Position numbers and translations under genes: made by a program. Below are positions 6,801-16,200 of a stretch of DNA of 64,000 bases, piece by piece; positions within the stretch are counted from its first letter, which is position 1; every line of letters starts with the position of its first letter. Below the pieces are notes generated by a model. That model worked only from the letters and a program-made list of their open reading frames with translations. It searched no databases and was not told where the DNA came from. Source of the DNA: Dyella dinghuensis (GTDB taxonomy: Bacteria > Pseudomonadota > Gammaproteobacteria > Xanthomonadales > Rhodanobacteraceae); contig NZ_RYZR01000006.1 of assembly GCF_003977615.1 (NCBI RefSeq), forward strand, positions 558,001 to 622,000. The letters run 5' to 3'.

Positions 6801-9745
6801 GTTTCACCGGCACGTGTGCCAATTCACCTTGTACCGTGACCGGCCTTACCAACGGCACGGCCTATACGTTCACAGTAACGGCGACCAATGGTGTTGGCAC
6901 CGGCGCGGCATCGGCCGCATCAAACGCGATTACGCCGAAAGGCAATCAGACGATCACCTTCGCCAATCCCGGCACACAGAATTTCGGCACCACGCCAACG
7001 TTGACCGCCACGGCAACATCCGGATTGCCGGTGACGTTCTCCTCGAGCACGACCGCGGTCTGCACCATCACCAGTGGCGGCGTGCTGACGACGGTGACGC
7101 CGGGAACGTGCACCATCAACGCGAATCAGGCGGGCAACAACACGTACCTAGCTGCACCGCAAGTGAGTCAATCGTTCGCGATCGCGGGCGTTGCGCCTGG
7201 CGCACCGACTATCGGTACGGCAACGGCCGGTAGTGCGCAGGCAAGCGTGACGTTTACGCCGCCGACCGTTACCGGTGGCGATGCCATTACGGGCTACACC
7301 GCGACGAGCAATCCGGGTGGCCTGACCGGTACCTGCGCCGCATCGCCTTGCACAGTAACCGGGCTGACCAATGGCACCGCGTACACCTTAACGGTAACGG
7401 CGACCAATGCAGCCGGAACGAGCGTGGCATCGGCGGCATCCAACAGCGTTACACCCAAGGCCACTGGCGCGATCACGAATTTTGTCGCCAACCCGGCGGC
7501 GCCAGTGTTCAAGCCGAGCGGTACGTTTACCGTATCCGCAACGGGCACGGGCTCGAGCAGCCCACTGGTGTTTGCGATTGCTTCATCATCGAACGCGGTA
7601 TGCACGATTCAGGGCAGCACGGTCACCACGCTTTCGGCAGGAACATGCACGGTTACGGCTAACCAGGCCGGCGATGGCAGTCATACCGCCGCGGCGCAGG
7701 TGAACCTTGCGGTGACGATCAGCAATCCGCCGCCGCCCACCGCCAGCAACGTCAGCGCGAATACCAACTACAACACCGTCGCCACCATCAATCTGAGCAG
7801 TGCGATCGCAGGCATCGACGTCACCTCTGTGGCGATCGCGAAAACACCGCAGCACGGCACGACGACGGTGTCGGGCGAGAGCGTCACCTATACGCCTTCG
7901 CCCACCTTCTACGGCGGCACTGACAGCTTTACTTACACCGCGACCAATCCCGGTGGCACGTCGTCGCCTGCGGCGGTGACGATCACCGTCGTGCCATCTG
8001 CCGTACCGGTAGCTGCAGCAGATACCGTTGCAACGACAGCTGGCACGCCGGTGTCGATCGAGGCCGAGTCCGGTGCAACCGGTCCGCAACCGTTCGTTGG
8101 TGTCGGCGTTGCCACGCAACCTTCGCACGGCAGTGCGACGGCAAACGGGGAGCAGATTACTTACACGCCGGCAGCCGGGTTTGTGGGCACCGACACGTTC
8201 ACTTACTTCGTGTCCAATCATTTTGGCGAATCACAGCCGGCAACTATCACTGTTACCGTCACGGCGGCGGGCAGCGCTGCCGGCCATACCAAGACGGTCA
8301 TTACGTCGCCCGGCACACCGGTGTCAGTGAATCTGGGCAGCATTGTTCCGGGCAGTTACACCGGATCGACCTTGCTGGGCCAGTCGCCTGGCGGTGCGGG
8401 CAGCGTGTCGCTCAATCAGCCCACCGCGTTGACGTTTACGCCGACGAGCAATTTCACCGGCTTGGTACAGATCACGGCGGTGCTTGCATCGACCAATGGC
8501 AGTCCGGTGACCGTCGATGTCCTGGTGCTGGTAACCAGGCAGCCCGACCCATCCAAGAATCCGGACGTGCTCGGACTGATCAATGCGCAAACGACGGAAG
8601 CGGAGATGTTCGCGCAGAGCCAGCTCGACAATATTCGCGGTCGCCTGGAAAACCTGCACGATGGCGGTGGCTCACTCTTCAGCAACAGCTTGTCTGTCAG
8701 CCTTGATGGGAAGCCGTTGGGCGGCGGCGGTGCCAACGCGCTGCCGGGTCAGCCGCAAACAAACGGAGCGCCGGGGAATGCATCGTGGCCGCAGGCGAGC
8801 GGCTTCATGCGTCAAGGCATCGGTACCGCCGATGCACCGGACGGTACGCTTCTGTCGTCGGATACACAGAGCAGCCAGCCAACGGCCGCCAGCAACCTGA
8901 AAGGTCCGCAAGGATTGGGTGTTTGGATTGGCGGCACGGCAAACTTCGGATCGTTCGATGCTTATCGCCAGGCAGCCGGATTCGATTCCGACAACATCGC
9001 TGTGACGGCCGGTGTCGATCAACGTATCGGCACCCAGGGCGTGATCGGTCTAAGCCTCGGTTACGACCACGACAACAGCGACATTTCCAACGACGGCACG
9101 CATAGCATCGCGCAAGGCTACAGCGCAGCGGTTTACGGCAGCTTTGCCCCATCGGAGAAGACGTATATCGACGCTGTGCTCGGCGGCGGCGGTCTGAGCT
9201 TCGACAGTCAGCGCCATGACGCCGACAACGGCGATTATCTGCAGGGCCACCGCAACGGCGATCAGTGGTTTGCATCGTTGACGGGCGGCTACGAATACAA
9301 GTGGAACAACTGGCTGTTGTCGCCGTACGGCAGTCTGCAATGGTCGTTGTCGCGCTTGAACAGCTTTTCCGAAACGGGCGATGCTGTGGACGCGCTTACT
9401 TACGGAAGCGAACAGGTACGTACTTCACAAGCAATTCTGGGGATACGCGCGAGTGCCGAGTACAAAGAGAGCTGGGGTGTGCTGATTCCGCACTTCCGAC
9501 TCGAATTGGGCCACGATTTCCAGGGCACGACCGATACCACGTTGAGCTACGCGTTTATTCCTTCCGCGGGTTCCTGGAACGTGCTGACCAATCCGTACAG
9601 CGCTAACGGCAACAGTGCGCAACTGGGCTTCGGCAGCGATCTGCGCCTGTGGGGCGACTGGCTTATCACGACGGAATACGATTACCTGATGCAGCCGCAC
9701 GCGCACGATCAGATGATCAGGTTCGGGCTGAAAAAGCACTGGTAG
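3884..9745 (+). CDS. Giant Ig/FN3-repeat autotransporter
   Basis: A 1953-residue surface protein. ATG 3884 is chosen because GGGGTGAC precedes it; the frame is open back to 3851. Residues ~15-41 form an extended signal peptide (Arg-rich, then GLLALLFIALMW, cut after ARA). Next come two putative-Ig (He_PIG-type) domains (~140-315), six fibronectin-III-like modules each starting xPGAPT/xPSAPT, alternating with QTITFANPG-type Ig modules (~503-1194 as exact repeats), then Big/cadherin-like domains with YTPSPTFYGGTDSFTYT and YTPAAGFVGTDTFTYF (~1284-1470). Residues ~1675-1953 are an autotransporter beta-barrel starting GVWIGGTANFGSFD and ending in Trp. FN3 modules carry a paired C...PC and Ig modules another Cys pair, so disulfides are likely. 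It is probably an adhesin; ligand unknown. Confidence 0.85.
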   Translation: MQQVFHSHGSAMARRVGRYDYWRGLLALLFIALMWPGMARAVAPLCPNFNVPDANTTPSTSPMASDTEISINASACDSAPGIVGIGNIITQPSHGSATANSVTDIVTYTNNGDGATTDSFTFADSNNTAITVTVSIAAVTSPITVTPASLPTPQVGTAFTPVTMSATGGTAPYTYTETSGSLPPGMNFSNGTFSGTPTEDGSFDVTIKISDSVGLSTTKSYALDVPAPTFTFQPLPAPAVGVPYNQTIQVSGGTLPYSNFAVSSGALPSGLTLSSSGVLSGTPSAAGAFNFTVQMADSSTPTTYFGAHNYTLTVATATVPGAPTGASATAGNAQASVAFTAPASNGGATITGYTATSSPGGLTGTCSTSPCTVIGLTNGTAYTFTVTATNSVGTGSPSAASNSVTPSSVPSAPTGVSATSTTPAQATVTFAAANNNGSAITGYTVTSSPAGGVDSNAGTTALSHVITGLTNGTAYTFTVTATNADGTGPASSASNSVTPKATQTITFANPGTQNFGTTPTLTATATSGLTVTFSSTTTAVCTITSGGLLTFITAGSCSINADQAGNGTYSAAPTVSQSFAVAPAVPGPPTIGTATAGDAQATISFAAPAFTGGASITQYTATSSPGGLTGTCANTPCTVAGLTDGTAYTFTVTATNSAGTGAPSAASNSVTPKAAQTITFANPGPQNFGTTPTLTATATSGLTVTFTSSTTAVCTITNFGTLTFLDSGSCTINANQAGNGVYATAPQVSQTFAVGTVVPGAPTIGTATAGSGQVSVSFTAPAFTGGASITQYTATSSPGGLTGTCASTPCVVTGLTNGTAYTFTVTATNSAGTGAPSAASNSATPKAAQTITFANPGAQNFGTTPTLTASATSGLTVTFTSSTTAVCTVTSGGTLTFITAGTCTINANQAGNGTYSAAPQVSQSFTVNGIVPGAPTIGTATAGDQQATVNFTAPASSGGSPISAYTATSSPGGFTGTCANSPCTVTGLTNGTAYTFTVTATNGVGTGAASAASNAITPKGNQTITFANPGTQNFGTTPTLTATATSGLPVTFSSSTTAVCTITSGGVLTTVTPGTCTINANQAGNNTYLAAPQVSQSFAIAGVAPGAPTIGTATAGSAQASVTFTPPTVTGGDAITGYTATSNPGGLTGTCAASPCTVTGLTNGTAYTLTVTATNAAGTSVASAASNSVTPKATGAITNFVANPAAPVFKPSGTFTVSATGTGSSSPLVFAIASSSNAVCTIQGSTVTTLSAGTCTVTANQAGDGSHTAAAQVNLAVTISNPPPPTASNVSANTNYNTVATINLSSAIAGIDVTSVAIAKTPQHGTTTVSGESVTYTPSPTFYGGTDSFTYTATNPGGTSSPAAVTITVVPSAVPVAAADTVATTAGTPVSIEAESGATGPQPFVGVGVATQPSHGSATANGEQITYTPAAGFVGTDTFTYFVSNHFGESQPATITVTVTAAGSAAGHTKTVITSPGTPVSVNLGSIVPGSYTGSTLLGQSPGGAGSVSLNQPTALTFTPTSNFTGLVQITAVLASTNGSPVTVDVLVLVTRQPDPSKNPDVLGLINAQTTEAEMFAQSQLDNIRGRLENLHDGGGSLFSNSLSVSLDGKPLGGGGANALPGQPQTNGAPGNASWPQASGFMRQGIGTADAPDGTLLSSDTQSSQPTAASNLKGPQGLGVWIGGTANFGSFDAYRQAAGFDSDNIAVTAGVDQRIGTQGVIGLSLGYDHDNSDISNDGTHSIAQGYSAAVYGSFAPSEKTYIDAVLGGGGLSFDSQRHDADNGDYLQGHRNGDQWFASLTGGYEYKWNNWLLSPYGSLQWSLSRLNSFSETGDAVDALTYGSEQVRTSQAILGIRASAEYKESWGVLIPHFRLELGHDFQGTTDTTLSYAFIPSAGSWNVLTNPYSANGNSAQLGFGSDLRLWGDWLITTEYDYLMQPHAHDQMIRFGLKKHW
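5390..7465 (+). repeat. Four tandem 519-bp units inside the autotransporter
   Basis: The codons opening each QTITFANPG module lie at 5390, 5909, 6428 and 6947, an exact 519-bp (173-codon) period. Each unit encodes one Ig-like plus one FN3-like module. The next position in phase, 7466, opens a diverged module (GAITNFVANP), so a fifth unit has decayed. The preceding FN3 module (5110-5389) is a partial, earlier unit. Confidence 0.9.
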
Positions 9746-9752
9746 TACATAC

Positions 9753-9789
9753 GTTGCGCCGTGCTTTCCTGCGGGAAGTACGGCGCAAC
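9753..9789. terminator. Hairpin between convergent genes
   Basis: A 10-bp perfect stem GTTGCGCCGT / ACGGCGCAAC with further inner pairing (CTTTCC/GGAAGT) sits in the 70-bp gap between the autotransporter and the convergent RND gene. It probably ends both transcripts; no clear T-run is present. Confidence 0.6.
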
Positions 9790-9815
9790 AGCAACGCCTA
9801 TCTTGCTTGCGATGG

Positions 9816-12800
9816 TCAGCCCGCGATGACTGGAGATTGCTTCAATTTCCGCAGCCTGCGTTTTTCCGCACGCCGTGCTTTGCGCGCGGCCTTGCGCTCA
9901 CGGCGATCGTGTTGCCACAAATAAATGGCTGGCGTACTGAGCAGCGTCAGCAGCTGCGAGACAAACAAGCCGCCGAGAATCGCGATGCCTAACGGCTGGC
10001 GCATCTCCGAACCAATGCCGAAACCGATGGCCAGCGGCAGTGCCGCGCCCATTGCAACAAGTGTGGTCATGGTGATCGGGCGAAAACGAACGAGTGCAGC
10101 TTCACGAATCGCTTCCGGTGGTGTGCGGCCGTGTTCGCGTTCGGTGACCAGTGCAAAGTCCACCATGAGGATCGCGTTCTTCTTCACGATGCCAATCAGC
10201 ATCAGCACGGCGATCACCGACATCGTCGATAGCTGCGTGTGGGTGATCAGCATGGCGAGGAACGCGCCCATGCCCGCCGCGGGCAACGTGGAAAGAATGG
10301 TCAGTGGGTGGATCAGACTTTCGTAGAGAATGCCGAGCACGATGTACATCGCGAGGATGACCGCGATGAAGATGATCGCTGCATTGGTGGCCGCATCGAC
10401 CAACTTTTGATTGTCGCCGGTAAATTTCTTCATCACGCCTGGCGGCAGTTGCGCCGCAAACATCGCCTGATCGATCAGCGTCAGGCCATCGGCTTGCGTG
10501 ATGCCGTCGGCCAGGTTGTAGTTGATCGTTGCCGATTCAAGCTGGTTGTAATGCTGGATGTCGATCGGCTCGATAAAGGGCCGGATGCGCGCCATCGCCG
10601 ACAGCGGCACCATCTTGTTCTGGCTGTTGCGCACGTACATGTTCAAGAGCGTTTGCGGGCTCAATGAATTGGCATCATCGGCGATCAGGATCACCTGGTA
10701 TTGATCGAGATCCGAGTAGATCACCGACACGGGCGTCTGACCGAAGGCATCGGCCAGCAGCTGGTCGATCTGGCCCATGCCCACTTGCAGGCGCGAGGCG
10801 GCATTGCGATCGATTTCCAGTCGCTGCTGCTTGCCGATGCTGTCGAAGCTGGTGCTGACGTCGCGGAACTGTTTCATTTTGCGCATGACTTGCGCGAGTT
10901 TTAGCGTGGGTTGCTGAAGTGCCTGACTCGTCGTGCTCGTCAGGTCGAAGGCGAATTTGCCTTTTGCTTTGCTGCCGGTACCGCTGGTGAAAAAGCCGAT
11001 GCTGGTAAGCGTGATTTGTACGTCGGTCAGTTTCTCGTATTGCTTGTTCAATCGCGCAATGACTTTGTCTGCCGGATCCGGACGCTGGCCCGGACCGTTA
11101 CCGCGCGGCTTGAGGTCGATGAAATACGTCGCTTCATTGGCAACCGCGCCGTTGGTGTTGTTGCCGCCAAGAAACGAGGTGACATCGAGCACGGCCGGAT
11201 CGGCCAGCATCACCTTCTCGAGCGCCTGTGTGCGTTTGGCGAGCAGATCCGGCGAGATGTTGGCATCCGCAACAAGATCCGCTTCGATCTTGCCCGTATC
11301 GCCTTCCGGCATCAGCGTACCGCCGGCTGTTTCCGCCACCGCCACGGCCAATACGACTGTCAGGATCAGCAGCAGCAGCGGTTGCCAGCGCATGATCCGG
11401 CGATGGCGCATCGCCCAGTCCAGCCCGGCGGAATAGATGCGCAGCAGGCCTCGGTCGAAGCGTTCTACTGCTCGCTCCAGTTTTCCCGGCTGCGCGCGGG
11501 ATTCCTCCCGCACCAGGTAAATCCCGCAAAGTGCAGGCGTAAGTGTGAGGGAGACCAACGCGGAAATCACGATGGTCGCAATCAGCGTGACCGAGAACTC
11601 ACGCATCAGCATCACCATCGCGTTATGCCCGAACACCATGGGCGCAAATACCGCAATCAACGACAGGGTGATGGAGATCACCGTAAAGCCGATCTCGCGC
11701 ACACCAATGAGCGATGCCTGCAGTGGGTCGGTGCCTTGCTCCATGTGACGAAAGATGTTTTCGATCACCACGATGGCATCGTCCACCACGAAGCCGATAC
11801 ACAGCACCAGCGCGATCAGCGACAACATGTTGAGCGTGAAGCCCAGCGCATACATCAGCACGAACGCGCCGGCCAGCGACAACGGCACGCTCAGCATGGC
11901 GATGACGGTCGGGCGTACACGGCGCAGAAACACCAGCATCACCGCAGCGACCATCAACACGCTGAGCATCAGCGCCACTTCTACTTCGCGCAGTGTCGAC
12001 TTGGTGGAATCGGTCAGGTCGAAGATTGGCGTGATCTGCACATCGGCCGGCACCAGTGCCTGCAACCGCGGTACCGTAACGCGGATGTTTTGCGCGAGCT
12101 GCACGGCGTTGGCTTCCGGACGCTTCATCACCTGCAAGATCACCGCGTGCTGGTTGTTGAACCATGCCGCCTGGTACGCATCCTGTTGGCCGTCGGTCAC
12201 GGTCGCCACATCGGAGAGCCGTACCGGAATGCCCTTCTGATTGGCAATCACCAGCGACGCGAAGTCGCGCGCTCTGATCAATCCATCGTTGGCGCTCACG
12301 GTCATTTCCGTGACGCCATCGCTGAGAATGCCTTGCGGTGACGTGACGTTCGCCGCACGCAGCACATTGGCGACGTCATTGGCGGTAAGTCCTTTCGCCG
12401 TCAGCGCGCTGCTGTTGAGCGACACACGCACCGCATGCGGCGTGCCACCGATCAGCTGTGCCTGCGCGACGCCGGGGATTTGGGCAATTGCCGGACGCAT
12501 CAGCGTGTCGGCGAGATCGTAGAGTTTGTCTGGCGCCATGCTGGTGGACGTCATGGACATCAGCAACACGGGTATCTGCGTGGTGTCGGCCTTGAACAAC
12601 TGCGGCGGCGACAACGCCATCACGGCGGGCAGATCGGGTATCGCCGCATTGATCGCCGCTTCGACGTCGCGCGCAGCGTCATCCGCGCTGCGCGATGTGT
12701 CGAAGAGGATCTGGATTTGCGTACCGCCGGGATTGGCATCCGAAGTCATTTGCTGGATACCGGGAATGCGGCCGAACTGGCGCTCCAATGGCGCTGTCAC

Positions 12801-12986
12801 CGTTGCCGCGACCGTTTGCGCATCCGCCCCGGGAAGCAGTGCCTGCACTGTGACGGCCGGAAACTGCATGGAGGGAAACGCTGCCAAACCCAGCACCAGG
12901 TACGCACAGAAGCCGGCAATGATCAGCCCGATCGCCAGCAACGACGTGGCGGCGGGGCGACGGATGATCGGCTCAAAAATATTCAT
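9816..12986 (-). CDS. RND efflux permease, HAE1/MdtBC-like (tandem copy C)
   Basis: A 1056-residue inner-membrane, proton-driven drug exporter of the hydrophobe/amphiphile RND family. It has the family layout: a first membrane helix after MNIFEPIIRR, a large periplasmic loop, a block of helices carrying VVDDAIVVIEN around residue 400 with the paired aspartates of the proton relay, a second large loop and a final helix block. It ends with a basic tail (ERKAARKARRAEKRR) shared with the next two genes. Length is normal and no frameshift is seen. It is the last of three tandem paralogues, with its own promoter element at 13088-13147. No adaptor or outer-membrane gene is adjacent, so it must borrow partners. 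MdtB/MdtC of E. coli are the closest named relatives I can suggest. Confidence 0.9.
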   Translation of the reverse strand: MNIFEPIIRRPAATSLLAIGLIIAGFCAYLVLGLAAFPSMQFPAVTVQALLPGADAQTVAATVTAPLERQFGRIPGIQQMTSDANPGGTQIQILFDTSRSADDAARDVEAAINAAIPDLPAVMALSPPQLFKADTTQIPVLLMSMTSTSMAPDKLYDLADTLMRPAIAQIPGVAQAQLIGGTPHAVRVSLNSSALTAKGLTANDVANVLRAANVTSPQGILSDGVTEMTVSANDGLIRARDFASLVIANQKGIPVRLSDVATVTDGQQDAYQAAWFNNQHAVILQVMKRPEANAVQLAQNIRVTVPRLQALVPADVQITPIFDLTDSTKSTLREVEVALMLSVLMVAAVMLVFLRRVRPTVIAMLSVPLSLAGAFVLMYALGFTLNMLSLIALVLCIGFVVDDAIVVIENIFRHMEQGTDPLQASLIGVREIGFTVISITLSLIAVFAPMVFGHNAMVMLMREFSVTLIATIVISALVSLTLTPALCGIYLVREESRAQPGKLERAVERFDRGLLRIYSAGLDWAMRHRRIMRWQPLLLLILTVVLAVAVAETAGGTLMPEGDTGKIEADLVADANISPDLLAKRTQALEKVMLADPAVLDVTSFLGGNNTNGAVANEATYFIDLKPRGNGPGQRPDPADKVIARLNKQYEKLTDVQITLTSIGFFTSGTGSKAKGKFAFDLTSTTSQALQQPTLKLAQVMRKMKQFRDVSTSFDSIGKQQRLEIDRNAASRLQVGMGQIDQLLADAFGQTPVSVIYSDLDQYQVILIADDANSLSPQTLLNMYVRNSQNKMVPLSAMARIRPFIEPIDIQHYNQLESATINYNLADGITQADGLTLIDQAMFAAQLPPGVMKKFTGDNQKLVDAATNAAIIFIAVILAMYIVLGILYESLIHPLTILSTLPAAGMGAFLAMLITHTQLSTMSVIAVLMLIGIVKKNAILMVDFALVTEREHGRTPPEAIREAALVRFRPITMTTLVAMGAALPLAIGFGIGSEMRQPLGIAILGGLFVSQLLTLLSTPAIYLWQHDRRERKAARKARRAEKRRLRKLKQSPVIAG

Positions 12987-13087
12987 GCGCTCACTGCCAG
13001 GTTCATATCAACCGCCGGACGGCGAAGTGGGCGACGACCTCGCGCGCCGCACGTCATGCCATGGTGAAAGGTCAATCCCAGAACACT

Positions 13088-13147
13088 TCATACGCGTGCA
13101 GGCGGCCCGGCAAATGTGCCTTTAGTCCGTCCATGCCAGAAGGCATG
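13088..13147 (-). promoter_or_regulatory. Promoter and shared operator element, RND copy C
   Basis: Read on the minus strand: a dyad ATGCC-N4-GGCAT (13134-13147), a conserved GGACTAAAGGCACATTTGC stretch down to 13111, a -35-like TTTGCC (13110-13115), a 16-bp spacer and a -10-like TATGAA (13088-13093). The predicted start of transcription is about 95 nt before the ATG at 12986. The same arrangement precedes the other two RND genes at 16542-16601 and 19947-20007, whereas the leaders around it are unrelated. Promoter and regulator are predictions. Confidence 0.6.
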
Positions 13148-13213
13148 TGCATCTGTTATGGATGCGCGAACGATCGCGTTGAATTTTTGTTTCCGGGTGT
13201 TACAGAGATGTAG

Positions 13214-13248
13214 CAAAACGTCACCCTGACTTGCGCCAGGATGACGTT
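13214..13248 (-). terminator. Terminator of RND copy B
   Basis: On the minus strand, a stem of AACGTCA-x-CCTG pairing with CAGG-x-TGACGTT (13217-13248) is followed by GTTTTGC. It lies 18 bp beyond the stop codon of RND copy B and separates it from the copy C promoter, supporting separate transcription of the copies. Confidence 0.65.
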
Positions 13249-13266
13249 CTCAAGAGCGGTAAAGAC

Positions 13267-16200
13267 TTATTCCGTTGCCGGAATCTGACGCCCCAATTCG
13301 CGCAGGCGTCGTTTCTCAGCCCGCCGTGCCTTGCGCGCGGCTTTGCGCTCGCGGCGATCGTGTTGCCACAAATAAATCGCCGGTGTACTGAGCAGCGTCA
13401 GCAATTGCGACACAAGCAAACCGCCGAGGATGGCGATGCCAAGCGGCTGGCGCATCTCCGAACCGATGCCGAAACCGATCGCCAGCGGTAGCGCTGCACC
13501 CATCGCCACGAGTGTTGTCATGGTGATCGGACGGAAGCGCACCAAGGCCGCCTCGCGAATCGCTTCCGGTGGGCTGCGCCCGTGTTCGCGCTCGGCGACG
13601 AGGGCAAAGTCCACCATCAGGATCGCGTTCTTTTTCACGATGCCGATCAGCATCAGCACCGCGATCACCGACATGGTGGTGAGCTGCGTCTGCGTCACCA
13701 GCATCGCCAGGAACGCACCCATGCCCGCGGCAGGAAGCGTGGAAAGAATCGTCAACGGATGGATCAAGCTCTCGTAGAGAATGCCCAGCACGATGTACAT
13801 CGCCATGATCACCGCAACGAGCAGCAGCAACGAATTGACGCCGCCTTCCTGCAGCCGCTGATTGTCGCCCGTGTACTGTTTGGTGATGCCGGGTGGCACC
13901 TGCGCGTTGAGCATGGCGACATCGATGAGTTTCAGTGCGTCGGTCTGCGTTACGCCATCGGCGACGTTGTAGTTGATCGATGCCGCTTCGAGCTGCTTGT
14001 AGTGCTGCACGTCGATCGGCGCGATATACGGTTTGATATGCGCTATGGCCGAGAGCGGCACCATTTTGTTTTGCGTGCTGCGCACGTAGAGATTCAACAA
14101 CGTTTCCGGCCGCAGCGAATCGGCGTTGTCGGCGACCAGAATCACCTGGTACTGGTTGACGTCCGAGTAGATGACCGACACCGGCGTCTGGCCGAAGGCA
14201 TCGAACAACACCTGATCGACCTGGCCCATGTTCACCTGCATGCGCGAAGCCGCGTTGCGGTCCACCTCGATCAACTGCTGCTTGCCGATGCTGTCGAAGC
14301 TGGTGGACACATCGCGGAACTGCTTCATTTTGCGCATTTCGCGCGCCATGCGCAGTGTGGGTTCCTGCAACGAATCGCCGCTATTGCTGGTGAGGTTGAA
14401 GGTGAATTGCCCCTTGGCGCCGCCGAACGCGCCACCGTTGTTGCCGAACAACTGCAAACTCGTCACCGATACGTCGGCATCGGTCAGTTTCTTGAACTTT
14501 TCGCTCAGACGTGCAGCGACCTTGTCTGCCGAATCATGGCGATCATTCGGCCCGGTGCCTTTCGGTTTGAGATCGATGAAAAACGAGGCTTGATTGCCGA
14601 CACTGCCACCACTGTTTCCGCCACCGAGCACGCTGGCGACGTCCTGTACGGCGGGGTCGGCAAGGATCGTGGTGTAGACGGTCTGCGTGAGTTTGGTCAG
14701 CTTTTCGGGCGAGATATTGGCATCGGCGATCAGGAACGCTTGCGCAATGCCCGAATCGCTCTTGGGCATGAAATCGCCACCGGCAGTCTTCACCACCGCC
14801 ACTGCCAACACGACCGTCAACACCAGCAGCAGGATCGGTTGCCAACGCATGATGCGGCGATGGCGCATGGACCAATTCAGGCCTTTTTCGTAAATGGCCA
14901 GCATCCAGCGATCGAACCGTTCGGCGGTCTGCTCCAGCCGGCCCGGTTCGTGTTGACCGGGTTGTTCGCGCGTGAGATAGCGGCCGCACAGTGCAGGCGT
15001 CAGCGTGAGCGAGACCACCGCGGAAATGATGATGGTGGAAATCAGCGTGACCGAAAATTCGCGCATCACCATCACCAGGCCGCTGTGACCGAACAGCAAC
15101 GGTGCGAACACCGCGATCAGCGAGAGTGTGATGGAGATGACGGTGAAGCCGATTTCGCGCACACCTATCAGCGCGGCTTCCAGCGGTTCTGTACCTGCCT
15201 CCATATGGCGAAAGATGTTCTCGATCACCACGATGGCATCGTCGACCACGAAGCCAATGCATAGCACCAGTGCGATCAGCGACAACATATTCAGCGTGAA
15301 GCCGAAGCCCCACATCACCACGAACGCGCCAGCCAGCGACAGCGGCACGCTCAACATGGCAATCACGGTCGGCCGCGCGCGGCGTAGGAACACCAACATC
15401 ACCAGCGCCACCATCACGATACTGAGCAGCAGCGCCAGCTCGACTTCGTGCAGCGCGGAGGTCGTCGATGCCGTGAGATCGAAAATCGGCGTGATCTGTA
15501 CATCGGCGGGGAGTGTCGCCTTCAGCCGCGGTATCGAGTCCTTGATCTGCTTCACCAACGCCGCCGCATTGGCTTCGGGACGCTTGTTGATGTTCAGCCC
15601 GACCGCGTGCTGCGTGTTGAACCACGCAGCTTGATAGATATCCTGCTGACCGCTTTCAACAGTGGCGACGTCAGAGAGATGGACAGGAATCCCTTTTTGA
15701 TTGGCGATGACCAGCGACGCGAAATCGCTGGCGTTGCGCAGCGAGTCGTTGGCGGTGACGGTCATCTGGCGTACGCCGTCCGACAGCACACCTTGCGGCG
15801 AGGTGACGTTGGCAGCGCGCAACACGTTCGCCACATCGTTGGCGACTAAACCCTTGGCGGTCAGCGCCGCGCTATTGAGCGAGACACGCACCGCGTGAGG
15901 TGCGCCGCCTTGCACCTGTACTTGCGCGACGCCATCGATCTGCGAGACCAGCGGCTTCATGTAACTGTCGGCCAGATCGTAAAGCTTGTCCGGCGCCATG
16001 CTGGTGGACGTCACTTCGAGCAGCAGTACCGGAATCTGCGAGGTGTCGAACTTGAAATACTGCGGCGGCGAAGACGCCATCTGCTGCGGCAACTGCGGCA
16101 TAGCGGCATTGATCGCCGCCTGCACATCGCGCGCAGCCCGGTCGACATTGGTGCCCATGTCGAACTGGATGATGATCTGCGTGGCACCTTCGTTGGTATC

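Noticed and set aside
5390-7465. CRISPR array or satellite DNA
   Set aside because: The period is 519 bp, fully coding and in frame; no short repeat-spacer structure exists.
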